A stretch of 64,000 bases of DNA, taken from assembly GCA_951828585.1 (NCBI GenBank), contig OX639991.1, forward strand, positions 2,326,576-2,390,575, read 5' to 3'. Below the pieces are notes generated by a model that was given only the letters and a program-made list of their open reading frames with translations, searched no databases and was not told where the DNA came from. Positions 8,889 through 18,398 of the stretch are shown here, one piece after another. The DNA is from Longimicrobiales bacterium. Its GTDB lineage: Bacteria > Gemmatimonadota > Gemmatimonadetes > Longimicrobiales > Gaopeijiaceae. Every line of letters begins with the position of its first letter. Positions within the stretch are counted from its first letter, which is position 1. A program made the translations under genes and the position numbers.

Positions 8889-11693
8889 TTAGCGCCGCCA
8901 GCTTTCCGCAGCCGGAACCCCCCTGCTGAACAGCACCTCGACACCCGGCTCCGGCGACACGGCGGCGGCTGCGTCCTCTTCGGTCAAAATCGTCCCGGGA
9001 AGCTCCCGCAGGAACCCGCGAACCTGCCCGGTGTGGGGATCCCTGAGCACGGCCATGGACAGATCACTCCCCGTGTCCAGGGCGAATGATCCACCGGGCC
9101 CCGAGAGCGTGATGACGGAGAGAGTCCCCTCCCACCCCTCCTCCACCGGCAGCACAAAGGCGAAGCCGGAACTCCCGTCACCGTCCGCAACCACCGGCAT
9201 CTCGAAGCCGAACGAAAACAGCTCCACGCCATCGTCCGTTCTCCCCGCCAGCCGAAACCCGCCGCTCGACCGCGGCAGCGCGGGCGGCGCGTCAACCACG
9301 AAGGCCGGTTCCAGAAAGGGCACACCGTCCGCATCGACCCCGCCCCAGAGGAGCAGTGCCCGGGTCGACGGGACAACCATCGGCAGTCCCACACTGTCCG
9401 CCTCGTTCAGGCGAAAGCGCAGCGCGTTGGCGAAGTGGTAGTCGCTGATCCACACGAAATCGCAGTCCGACATGATGTCCAGGCGCGTGGGGGGCAGCAA
9501 CCTGCCGCTGCCGCGCGGATCGTACGCCCAGACCCCGATAGCTCCGAGGGCATTGGGGAACGAGCGGTCCAGGCGGAGCACGTCCCCGCAGGGAGCGTCG
9601 CCCAGGAAGAAGTTGTGCCCGAGCAGGTGCGGGATCAGGGTCGGGTAGGGTTGGGAGAAGCTCGACCGGCCCGGGAGGTGAGCCAGGCCGCTGGGTCCGG
9701 AAACGGGCGGGGCCATCATTCCCATGTAGTGGCCCGTGCCTCCTTCCGTGGCGCGAATTGCCGTGGTCTCCCGGAGCAGCACGGAAGAGTGTCTGCTGTC
9801 GCTCCTTACGAAGAGGTGTGACTTCACATCCAGGTCGGCCACCGGCAGCAGCGTACGCGTCAGACTGAGCAACCCGTGGTTCTCCGGGTTACTCGCCATA
9901 TCCCGGACGATGTCCCTGATGGAAAAGTCGGGGTCTTCGTTCCAGACGAACGGAACAAGCGTCAGATCGAGGACGGGCATTGCGCGAACATCCACGGGCA
10001 GGCGCCCCGATTCGGGGATCCGGGTCGCGACCCCGAGTTCCGGGTCCAGTGTACCATCCGGATCGATCTCGATCACCATCTCGAGGCCGGGCTGGACCAC
10101 GTGACCCGGAATCGACGCGTTGGCGGTCGCCGACAGCAGGCTATCGACCAACTGGGTGGGGATCCGCGTGGGTTTGCCCGGAATCTCCTCCACATGCGTT
10201 TCCATACCGTCGAGGTAGAAGCGGGCCCGGACCGTCGGAATGGTCGCGGTGGTGCGGCGCCCGGCGACCACGAACACACGCAGCAGCGCCTCTTCGTCCG
10301 CGACGAGGGGTACCGGGAACTCGCGCGACTGCACCGCCTGGATCAGCATTACATTGGGTGGCTCACCGCAGAACGCAATCCGGCGCTTGTGGACCCTTTC
10401 CAGCCAGACCTGCAGAGCGGTGTCCGCGGGAACGCACAGGCCGGTGTTTCCGGCCAGGAGCGCTTCGAGCCGGAGAAGTCCCGTGAGTTCTGTCGGCAGC
10501 GGGCCGGCCATCGAGGGGTTGTTGTTGAGACCAAGCGTGCGCAGGGTGGCCATGTTGCCGAATTCGGCGGGGATCGGGCCGGTCAGATCGTTGAAATCCA
10601 GGTGCAGGTGCTCGATCTTCGGCAGGTCGGCCAGCCCCGGCGGAATCGGGCCGGTCAGCGCGTTGCGGTCGAGCGCCAGATAGGTCGCGCTGGCTAGGTT
10701 CCCCAGCTCGGGCGGAATGCCGGTCAGCTGGTTGTCATGAAGGAACAGTGTCTGGAGGTTGACCAGGTTCCCCAGCTCGGGCGGAATACCGGTCAGCTGG
10801 TTGTCATGAAAATGCAGTTCCCGAAGGTTGACCAGGTTGCCGAGCTCGGGCGGGATCCTGCCGCGCAGCGTGTTCCCATGCAGATCCAGTCGCTCCAGAC
10901 CGACCATCTCGCCGAGCTCCGGGGGAACGGGACCGTCCAGGCGGTTGTCGCCGAGCGACAGCGCTTTCAGCGCGGTGAGCTGGCCGAGTTCCCTGGGGAT
11001 GCGATCGCTCAGAGTGTTGTCATCGAGCGACAGCACCGTCAACTCGGAGAGGTTGCGCAGGTGCGGCGGGATCCCGCCACTCAGCATGTTGCCGCTGAGC
11101 ACCAGGACCGTCAGCTTCGAGCGGTCCCAGAGACGACCGAGTCGGGACGGAATCGGGCCGTGCAGGAGGTTGTCGCGCAGGTCCAGCTCCCTCAGCTGGG
11201 CGAGGTCACCCAATTCGCTTGGAATCGCGCCTGTGAGACTGTTGTTGCCGAGGTCAAGCCGCGTCAGTTCCGTAAGATTGCCGAGTTCGGGCGGGATGTC
11301 TCCCTGCAGCTCATTTCCCGTGAGGACCAGCGACTGCAGGCGTTCGAGGTTGCCGAGTTCCGGCGGGATCTGTCCCGCGAGACCATGACGCTTCCACTGG
11401 AAATCCTCCTCGCCCCATGTCCCGCTGAGATCGAGACTCACAACCCGGCCGGAGGCGTCGGTCTCGACCCCGTACCACTCCCCCAGAGGCGCGTCCGTAT
11501 TCCAGCCGTCGTTGTTGATCCAGTTCGCCCCGTCGGTGGCCTGGTAGAGCTTGAGCAGAGGCTCACTGTCGAGCGGTGCAGGCGGATCCGGATCCGGAGG
11601 TTCCACAGGTTCCGTACCCTTCTCGCCGCACGCGGACGCGCACAGGATCGCCGACAGCGTTCCGATCCCGAAGATGGGGCGGTAGTGGCTCAT
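8889..11693 (-). CDS. Leucine-rich-repeat lipoprotein with degenerate metalloprotease-like domain
   Basis: 934 residues. A lipoprotein signal ends at CASAC. Residues ~45-110 form the LRR cap (LYQATDGANWINNDGW), followed by about 13 plant-type repeats of the form L-TG-IPPELGNL to residue ~420. Two adjacent repeats near 10700-10810 are nearly identical at DNA level and one residue shorter than the rest, a recent duplication. The rest is a surface domain with HLLGHNFFLGDAPCG near residue 690. Related domains carry a zinc site of HExxH type; here the catalytic Glu is Leu, so proteolysis is unlikely. It has a broken paralogue just upstream (11852-13927). Likely role: surface adhesion or recognition. 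Confidence 0.8.
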   Translation of the reverse strand: MSHYRPIFGIGTLSAILCASACGEKGTEPVEPPDPDPPAPLDSEPLLKLYQATDGANWINNDGWNTDAPLGEWYGVETDASGRVVSLDLSGTWGEEDFQWKRHGLAGQIPPELGNLERLQSLVLTGNELQGDIPPELGNLTELTRLDLGNNSLTGAIPSELGDLAQLRELDLRDNLLHGPIPSRLGRLWDRSKLTVLVLSGNMLSGGIPPHLRNLSELTVLSLDDNTLSDRIPRELGQLTALKALSLGDNRLDGPVPPELGEMVGLERLDLHGNTLRGRIPPELGNLVNLRELHFHDNQLTGIPPELGNLVNLQTLFLHDNQLTGIPPELGNLASATYLALDRNALTGPIPPGLADLPKIEHLHLDFNDLTGPIPAEFGNMATLRTLGLNNNPSMAGPLPTELTGLLRLEALLAGNTGLCVPADTALQVWLERVHKRRIAFCGEPPNVMLIQAVQSREFPVPLVADEEALLRVFVVAGRRTTATIPTVRARFYLDGMETHVEEIPGKPTRIPTQLVDSLLSATANASIPGHVVQPGLEMVIEIDPDGTLDPELGVATRIPESGRLPVDVRAMPVLDLTLVPFVWNEDPDFSIRDIVRDMASNPENHGLLSLTRTLLPVADLDVKSHLFVRSDSRHSSVLLRETTAIRATEGGTGHYMGMMAPPVSGPSGLAHLPGRSSFSQPYPTLIPHLLGHNFFLGDAPCGDVLRLDRSFPNALGAIGVWAYDPRGSGRLLPPTRLDIMSDCDFVWISDYHFANALRFRLNEADSVGLPMVVPSTRALLLWGGVDADGVPFLEPAFVVDAPPALPRSSGGFRLAGRTDDGVELFSFGFEMPVVADGDGSSGFAFVLPVEEGWEGTLSVITLSGPGGSFALDTGSDLSMAVLRDPHTGQVRGFLRELPGTILTEEDAAAAVSPEPGVEVLFSRGVPAAESWRR

Positions 11694-11851
11694 TCCTCTT
11701 TTCCCCCCGTCGCCGCATTGTAATCCCTGCCCTGAACAGGCAAGGTGGACGGGAGGGAGGGCAGGGTCAAGGAATGAGTCGGCCCGATTCCCCTAACGGG
11801 TGTGAACGCACCACGGGCCGGAATGTCGGGCCCCTCTTGCGCGGGCTGCGG

Positions 11852-13927
11852 TCAGCGCCGCCAGGCTTCGGCGCCCGGAACGCCCCTGCCGAACAAGACC
11901 TCGAAGCCCGGCTCTGGCGACAGCGCGTCGGCCGCGTCGGCCCGCGTCAGAACCGTTCCGTGAAGCTCCCGCAGGAACCCGCGAATCTGCCCGGTGCGTG
12001 GATTTCTGAGCACGGCCATGGACAGATCGCTCTCAGTGTCCAGGGCGAATGATCCCCCCGGACCCGACAGCGTGATTACGGAAAGACTCCCCGCCCACCC
12101 CTCCTCCACCGGCAGCACGAAGGCAAACCCGGAACTCCCGTCGCCATCGGCCACCTCGGGCATGTCGAAGCTGAAGGAGAACAGCTCCACCCCATCATCC
12201 GTCCGCCCGGCGAGCCGGAATCCACCACTCGACCGCGGCATCGCCGGCGGCGCGTCAACCACGAAGGCCGGTTCCAGAAAGGGCGCGCCGTCCGCATCGA
12301 CCCCGCCCCACAGGAGAAGCCCCCGAGTCGACGGGACAACCATCGGCAGTCCCACGCAGAAGCGTTCGTGTTTCCCAGAGCAGTTCGTGGTTCTCGGGGT
12401 CCGCGGCCATGGATCTGGCCGTGCCCACGATTTCAAGGTCGGGATCCTCTTCCCACACGAACGGCACCAGCGTCAGGTCGAACAGGGGCATGGCCCCCAC
12501 CTCGATCGCCAGGCGTCCCGTTTCGGGGATCCGCGCAGTGACCCCGAGTTCCGGGTCCAGGGTTCCGTCCGGGTCGACCTCGATCACCATTTCGAGGCCC
12601 GGCCGCACCACGTCACCGGGAATCACGGCGTTGGACGAGTTCAGGAGAGAACTCTCGTCCACCTCGGCGGGGATCGTCCGGGAGTTGCCCGCGATGTCTT
12701 GCACATGGGTCTCCACGCCGTAGTGGAAAAACCGAGCCCGACTCGGCGGGGTTCCCGCGGCGACGGGGGCCGGGGCCGTCACGAACACGCGCAGTAGCGC
12801 ATCTTCACCCGCGACCAGCGGGACGGGGAAGGCACGCGACTGCACAGTCTGGATCAGGTACGCCTGGTGATTTCCACCCGAGCAGGACGCCACGCGGCGC
12901 TTGCGAATCCCTTCAAGCCAGGCCGCAAGCTCGGGGTCCTCGGGTATGCACAGCCCGGTCCCGCCGGCAAGGAGAACATCGAGCTGTCGAAGGGCGGTGA
13001 GTTCCGTCGGCAGGGGGCCTTCCAGGGCCGCGTTGTTGGTGAGGCCGAGTTGCCGCAGTCCGACCATCGTCCCGAACTCGGGTGGGACCGGTCCCTCCAG
13101 GTCGTTGTCGTAGAGGAACAGTCGCTCCATCGCCGCAAGGCCGCCAAACTCGGGCGGAATCGGGCCGGTCAGGGCGTTCTGGTACAGCCCCAGATAGGTG
13201 GCGTTGCGAAGGTTGCCGAGTTCGGGCGGGATCGCTCCGGTCAACTCGTTTTCGCTCAGCCACAGGATGGTCATGTCGGCGAGGCTGCCCAGCTCCGCCG
13301 GGATCGGGCCGGTTAGCGCGTTGCGCGCGAGGTAGAGCCGTTGGAGGTTCGCGAGGTTGCCGAGTTCGACCGGAATCGTGCCCTCCAGGTCGTTTCCCTG
13401 AAGGAAGAGTCCGGTGAGGTTGGTGAAATTGCCCAGTTCAGGCGGGATCGTCCCTGTCAGGCGATTGTAGGACAGGGAGAGCCAGTCCAGGGCCGGCAAG
13501 TCGGCGAGCTGGGGCGGGATGGCGCCGGTAAGATCGTTGCTGCTGAGCGACAGGTACTCCAGGTTCGCGAGTTGGGTGAGTTCGAGGGGGATCTCGCCGG
13601 TCAAACCGTTGCTGAAGAGCACAAGTTCCTGCAGGCTCGAAAGGGTGCCGAGTTCGGACGGGATCTCACCCCACAGATCGTTTTGCGCAAGGTTCAGCCT
13701 CGCCAGGTTGGGGAGGTTGGTCAGTGCGAGCGGGACCGGGCCGGTGAGCTCATTGTCTGACAGGTCGAGGTCCGTCAGTTGGTGGCGTCGTAGAGCTTCA
13801 TGAGGACGGCGCGGTCCGGACCGCCGTCGAGAGTATCGGGATCGGTGCCCAGGTCGTCGCAGGCCTGGGCTCCCAGTGTGGCGACGAACGCGCACAGTGC
13901 GATTCGGATGATGCGATATCCTCTCAT
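11852..13927 (-). pseudogene. Broken paralogue of the LRR lipoprotein
   Basis: Starts at ATG 13927 with GGAGGGGA upstream and a lipoprotein-like signal ending GAQAC. The frame reads into the LRR cap (LMKLYDATN) and stops at once near 13777. The repeat region continues in a different frame from LTDLDLSDNELTG to TRTLL. A second join near 12357 shifts frame again, into VGLPMVVPSTRGLLLWGG. Compared with the intact paralogue (8889-11693), both joins mark out-of-frame deletions: most of the cap is missing at the first, and about 150 residues, including the degenerate metalloprotease motif, at the second. The last ~165 residues are very similar to the paralogue. No full product can be made. Confidence 0.85.
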
Positions 13928-14026
13928 TTCCGGTCCCCTCCAGACGTTGAGAGATGATGCAGTGCTGACACTTGTGAGTATCAGTACGCCGGGCTGGCCC
14001 ACGGGTTCCAGCAGAGGCGCCGGTAC

Positions 14027-15082
14027 CTACAGCCCCGCCTGCTCCTTCACGTACCGCGCGGCCTCCAGGTGCGTCGCGAACCACACGCCATCGTGTCCCT
14101 TGATGTACCGGATCAGCTCTTCCAGCACGACGATCCGCGAGCGGTGTCCGATCACGTGCGGGTGCATGGTCAGGAGGAACATCGTGCCTTCGGCGTAGGC
14201 GCCGTCGAAGTCGTCCTTCCAGACCTGAAGCACGTCGCGGGGGTGCGAATAGCTGCTGCCGCGCGGGTTGAAGACCGGCGCATCGTCCAGAATCCACTCG
14301 ACGGGGAGTTCGACCATCCCCGTGGGCTCGCCGTGGGCGTTGATCTCGTAGGGGCGGTCGTCGGCCATGAGCGACGAGTCGTACAGGAATCCCATCTCGC
14401 GCAGGATGTCGAGGGTGTTCGGGCTAAAGTTCCACGAGGGGGCGCGGTAGCCGAGGGGACGCATGCCCGTGACATCGGTCATGTAGTCGACGGCGCGCTC
14501 CAGGAGGGCGCGTTCGGTTTCGGCGTCAAGGCTGGAATTGAGTTCGTGGATCCAGCCGTGGATGGCGAACTCGTGGTGTCCCGCGGCCTGGATGACGTCG
14601 ACCTGGAAGGGGTTGAGGACGAGGCTGACGGCGGGGATGAAGAAGGATGCGGGGATGCCTTCGCGGTCGAGCAGGTCGACGACGCGGGGCAGGGCGACGC
14701 GGGCTCCGAACTGGCCCTGCGAGAGGGAACCGACGGTGGCGTCGCCGTAGCGCAGGCCGAGAACCGTCTCGTTGTCGACATCGAAGGAGAGGAGGACGGC
14801 GACGCGGGCGCCGCCGGGCCAGGTCTCGGGCTGTAGGGTGCGGCCGGCGCGGACGGCGTTGACGGTTTCCAGGACGCGTTCGTCGGACCACTGCCAGCCG
14901 GGTTCGTTTTCGGGGGACTCGGCGGGGGGTGGCTGGCAGGCCCAGAGGGATGTGGCTGGGAGCAGGAGGGTGAAACGGAGGATCCTTGCCGACCGCTCGG
15001 CCCGTTTCGCTGCCCCGAGGCGTGCGGCCGGGAGCACTGGGGCGAGAAATCGTGTGTAAAGAGTGTGTAACGGCGACGCCAT
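14027..15082 (-). CDS. Exported polysaccharide deacetylase (NodB domain)
   Basis: 351 residues from ATG 15082; the N-terminus is basic then hydrophobic and ends in LLLPATSLWAC, so it may be a lipoprotein. NodB homology runs from about residue 75: SFDVDNET provides the catalytic Asp pair, HEFAIHGWIHE the two metal-binding His, then GYRAPSWNFSPNTL and a C-terminal TMHPHVIGH. This group deacetylates N-acetyl sugars or hydrolyses related amides such as allantoin-like or peptidoglycan substrates; the target here is unknown. It follows the propeller gene with a 4-bp gap, so the two are one transcription unit. Confidence 0.85.
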   Translation of the reverse strand: MASPLHTLYTRFLAPVLPAARLGAAKRAERSARILRFTLLLPATSLWACQPPPAESPENEPGWQWSDERVLETVNAVRAGRTLQPETWPGGARVAVLLSFDVDNETVLGLRYGDATVGSLSQGQFGARVALPRVVDLLDREGIPASFFIPAVSLVLNPFQVDVIQAAGHHEFAIHGWIHELNSSLDAETERALLERAVDYMTDVTGMRPLGYRAPSWNFSPNTLDILREMGFLYDSSLMADDRPYEINAHGEPTGMVELPVEWILDDAPVFNPRGSSYSHPRDVLQVWKDDFDGAYAEGTMFLLTMHPHVIGHRSRIVVLEELIRYIKGHDGVWFATHLEAARYVKEQAGL

Positions 15083-15086
15083 TCTC

Positions 15087-16238
15087 CTATCCCTCCATCT
15101 TCCAGAGCGCGATTCCGCCGGCCTGCTTGCCGATCCGTGCCGACGCGACGCGAGTGCCCGACTTGATTTCAATGACCTCCACCGTGCCGGGATCGCCCCC
15201 GATCCCTTCGACCGTGACGATCGCGTAGCGGCCGTCGGGCGTGGCCACGACGCCGTGGGTCACGCGCATCTCCGAGTCGATCATGTGAAGCAATTCGCCC
15301 GAGTCGACATCCCAGATGCCGAGCTGCGCGCTCCCCTTCAAGGTCGCGAGGAGCCGGGTCCCGTCGGGGGTGAGGTCGAGATTGTAGGGCGCGCCCGGGG
15401 CCTCGATGCGGCGGGTGACGCGCCACTTCTCCAGGTCGACCTCGAGGATCGCGTCGCCCTTGTTGCAGGGGACGAAGACGCGCTTGCCGTCCGGGTGGGG
15501 GGTCGTCCAGGTGGGCGAGCAATGCCCGTCGGGCGGCGCCATGGCCATATGCCCGTCCATGGGGGCGTGGGCCGGTTCGTTGGCGACCAGGTCGAGGCGC
15601 CGGGTCACGGCGAGGGTGGCGCCGTCGATCTCGACGAGCTGGTTGTCCATCATGCACGCCGAGTAGTGCCTGGTGCCGTCGGCGTTGAAGCGGGAGCCGT
15701 GCGGCATGGTGCAGGTGACCACGTCCGCGAGCGGGAACATGGTCTCCAGGTCGACGATGGTGACGGTCGAAGGGATGTGGTCGCCGTGGAAGTTGGCGTT
15801 GACGGTGAGGGCTACGGTGCCGTGCGGGGGGACGGCGATGGTGGCCGGGAAGAGGCCGAGGTCGGCGACGCCGGCCACCGTGTCGGCGCCGGTGACGTAC
15901 TTGACGAGGCGGCCGTTGGGAAAACCGTGTCCCAGAGTGAGGTACCAGTACTCGCCGCCGGGGTCCATGGCGAGGCCGTGCGGGGCCTCGATCTCGGCCA
16001 GGAGCCATCCGGTGGTGATGGTCTTTTCGACGGTCAGGTCGCCGCCGGCGTCGTAGCGGAGCAGGGCGACTTCGTCTTCGGACTCGGCGGCCACGTAGAT
16101 CCAGTAGGACTGGGCGGCGGCGCCGCCGGGAACCATGGTGGTGCCCAGGCAGGCGAGGACCGCAAATCGCACGAACGCACGGGCGAAGCCATGGCCGCGC
16201 GGGACGCGGCCGACTGCGGGAGCGAGCGTCGGCGCCAT
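15087..16238 (-). CDS. Exported YncE-like beta-propeller protein
   Basis: 383 residues from ATG 16238 with GAGGGGGCGG just before it. A signal peptide ends at GGAAAQ. The body is a chain of propeller blades, with motifs such as HGLAMDPGGEYWYLTLG, GKRVFVPCNKGDAILEVDL and GTRLLATLKGSAQLGIWDV, each ending in a VxDxxxG-like turn. It lacks catalytic signatures and probably binds ligand or partner proteins in the periplasm. It is 8 bp after the Ig/LVIVD gene and 4 bp before the deacetylase gene, so the three are a tight operon. Confidence 0.75.
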   Translation of the reverse strand: MAPTLAPAVGRVPRGHGFARAFVRFAVLACLGTTMVPGGAAAQSYWIYVAAESEDEVALLRYDAGGDLTVEKTITTGWLLAEIEAPHGLAMDPGGEYWYLTLGHGFPNGRLVKYVTGADTVAGVADLGLFPATIAVPPHGTVALTVNANFHGDHIPSTVTIVDLETMFPLADVVTCTMPHGSRFNADGTRHYSACMMDNQLVEIDGATLAVTRRLDLVANEPAHAPMDGHMAMAPPDGHCSPTWTTPHPDGKRVFVPCNKGDAILEVDLEKWRVTRRIEAPGAPYNLDLTPDGTRLLATLKGSAQLGIWDVDSGELLHMIDSEMRVTHGVVATPDGRYAIVTVEGIGGDPGTVEVIEIKSGTRVASARIGKQAGGIALWKMEG

Positions 16239-16246
16239 CCGCCCCC

Positions 16247-18253
16247 TCACGGAATCAGCACGCGCCGCGGCTGCAGTTTCACCGCCCACATCCCCGAGAA
16301 ATACTCGGCGAAGAACAGGTTCCCCTTGTGCATCTGCGGTCCCCATGTGAACGGCGCATTCGCCACCACTCCGTCTGGATCGAACGCCTTGTACACCGCG
16401 ATCTCGCGCCCCTGGTGGTACAGGTTCCCCTTCAGTTCGCCCGAGATGTCCACAACGCGCAGCCCACCCTGGTAGAACGCCGCGTAGAGCCGGTCGTCCT
16501 CGATCCACATGTTGTGCGAACCGGCCTCGGGGATCTCGTAGCGGGCAACCTCTTCGGGGTTCTCGGGGTCGGTGAAGTCCACGATGTGGATGTAGCCCGA
16601 CATGAAGTCCGGCGTCCGGGCGCGGTCCTGCCCGTCGAATCCCGGAGCCCCCCGCTCGTCCCCCATGAAGATGTAGAACTTGCCGGTCGGGCTCTTGTAC
16701 GGGAAAGCCGCGTGCGTCGCGCCGCCGATGTCCCGGAAGCGGGAGATCAGGACCGGGTTGGCCGGGCTGCCGCCCTTGTCGCCGCCGCCCACATCGATCA
16801 CCGCCACCCCGTCCCCCCAATTCGAGGTGTACGCGATCCCGTCCACGATCCAGATGTCGTGGATGGCGTGGCCGGGCGTGTCGAGCTCGAAGCGCCCCAC
16901 ACGGTGCGGGTTCGCCGGGTCCTCGATGTTGATCACGTCAAAGCGGATCCCGTTGTTCACGGCGTAGACATGGTCGTCGTAGATGAAGAGATTGTGCACG
17001 CCGCCGGTCAGTTCGTCATCGAAGGTCGAGATGATTTCGATGTTGCGGGGATCCGTGCAGTCCACGATCACGATCCCGTTGCGTCGGTCCGACGCGCCCT
17101 CGCGCGAGATCACGCAGATCTCGCCGTCTTCGGAGACCTTGACGTCGTTGGTGGTGCGCGCGTCCACGACCAGCGAATCGGTCAGGACCGGGTTCGCGGG
17201 GTCGGTCACGTCCCACCAATAGGCGCTGCCATGGGCGGCGTGTGTGCCGGTGATCGCGTAGTCGCGGCCGTCGACGCCCTCCCACACCCAGAGGTCCGAG
17301 GTGGAGACGTTGCGCACCGGGGCGTGGCTGACGAGCGACACCTCCTCCACGACGAGGCGCTCCAGGATCTCGACCGTCGTGTGCGCGGTGGTCCCCGGGA
17401 CGTTGGCCGTGACCGTGTAGACGCCCGGCTTATAGGCGACGAAACGTCCCTGCTCGTCGATCTCGGCGGGGGGGAAGTCGGCGGTGGCGATCGCGTCGGG
17501 GTCGGCGATCAGCCCGAAGGTGACGGGGATGTCGCCGACCGTCGCTCCACTTGCGTTCGAAGGCGTGGCCGTGACGCGGATCACGTCTCCCGTCCGGCCA
17601 CGGGCCTGGCTGGCCTCCACGGCCATCGTTGTGACCGGGTTGTCCGCCACTTCATAGCGAATCTGGCCGACAACGCCCTCCGCCGACGCGGAAAGCGTCA
17701 CTGCGCCAGGGGCGTGGGCCTGGAAGACGCCGTAGCGGTCGACGGTGGCGACGGACTCATCCGAGGTGCTCCAGGTGACGACGAGGTCGCGGACATCGTC
17801 GGCCTGGTCGAGCACGGCGGCCTTGTGGCGGACGGTGACGCCGACGTAGAAGCGGCCGCCCTCCTCGGAGATCTCCACCCGGTCGAGCGGTGGATACGGC
17901 ACATCGACGGTTACGGTGCCACCGGAGGCGCCCGGTGCCATCGCTCGTACCATGACTTCGAAGTTCCCACCCTTGAAGGCCTCGATTGCGCCGGTGGAGC
18001 GATCCACCGCCAGCCTGCCGCGTCCACCCCGCGAGAAGAAGAGGAAAGGTACGTCGAGGACGTTGCCGTCGGCGTCGTAGGCGGTAGCGGCGATCTGCGC
18101 CTTCTCACCCACCTGGAGGGTGAGTGTGGTGGGGGTGATCTCCACCCGCGCGACTTCAACCTCGGCGACCTCCTGGGCCGTGACCTGCGTGGTCGTAGGG
18201 ACCGCCAGCGCCCCGAGCAGCGCGGCCAGCCGGATCGTTCTTGTCGTTGTCAT
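16247..18253 (-). CDS. Exported Ig-like (BIG2) and LVIVD-repeat protein
   Basis: 668 residues from ATG 18253, with AGGAAGGGG upstream. A signal peptide ends at VTAQ. Residues ~25-330 hold about three BIG2-type Ig-like domains (VEITPTTLTLQVGEKAQI, VTWSTSDESVATVDRYGVF, VTANVPGTTAHTTVEI). Residues ~345-660 are LVIVD repeats forming a propeller (NGIVIVDCTDPRNIEIISTF, DVINIEDPANPHRVG, GYIHIVDFTDPENPEEVARY, GGLRVVDISGELKG). LVIVD proteins are surface or periplasmic with no known catalysis. First gene of a minus-strand run of exported proteins; divergent from the epimerase-like gene. Confidence 0.85.
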   Translation of the reverse strand: MTTTRTIRLAALLGALAVPTTTQVTAQEVAEVEVARVEITPTTLTLQVGEKAQIAATAYDADGNVLDVPFLFFSRGGRGRLAVDRSTGAIEAFKGGNFEVMVRAMAPGASGGTVTVDVPYPPLDRVEISEEGGRFYVGVTVRHKAAVLDQADDVRDLVVTWSTSDESVATVDRYGVFQAHAPGAVTLSASAEGVVGQIRYEVADNPVTTMAVEASQARGRTGDVIRVTATPSNASGATVGDIPVTFGLIADPDAIATADFPPAEIDEQGRFVAYKPGVYTVTANVPGTTAHTTVEILERLVVEEVSLVSHAPVRNVSTSDLWVWEGVDGRDYAITGTHAAHGSAYWWDVTDPANPVLTDSLVVDARTTNDVKVSEDGEICVISREGASDRRNGIVIVDCTDPRNIEIISTFDDELTGGVHNLFIYDDHVYAVNNGIRFDVINIEDPANPHRVGRFELDTPGHAIHDIWIVDGIAYTSNWGDGVAVIDVGGGDKGGSPANPVLISRFRDIGGATHAAFPYKSPTGKFYIFMGDERGAPGFDGQDRARTPDFMSGYIHIVDFTDPENPEEVARYEIPEAGSHNMWIEDDRLYAAFYQGGLRVVDISGELKGNLYHQGREIAVYKAFDPDGVVANAPFTWGPQMHKGNLFFAEYFSGMWAVKLQPRRVLIP

Positions 18254-18398
18254 TCTGTGGCATCCCCTTCCTGCGTTGTCACTTCGTGGCCGTGGCCGAG
18301 CCGCCGCGGCGAGGATAAGATTGAGCGCGACAGGGCGGGGGCGCAACGGAGCGCAAGTGATGCACGGACTCCACCGATACGGACAGAAAGCGACAATC

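Noticed and set aside
12255-14297. A single long LRR open reading frame starting near 14297
   Set aside because: Its first ~170 codons are antisense to the end of the deacetylase gene and not LRR-like. The true gene starts at 13927 in another frame and is broken.
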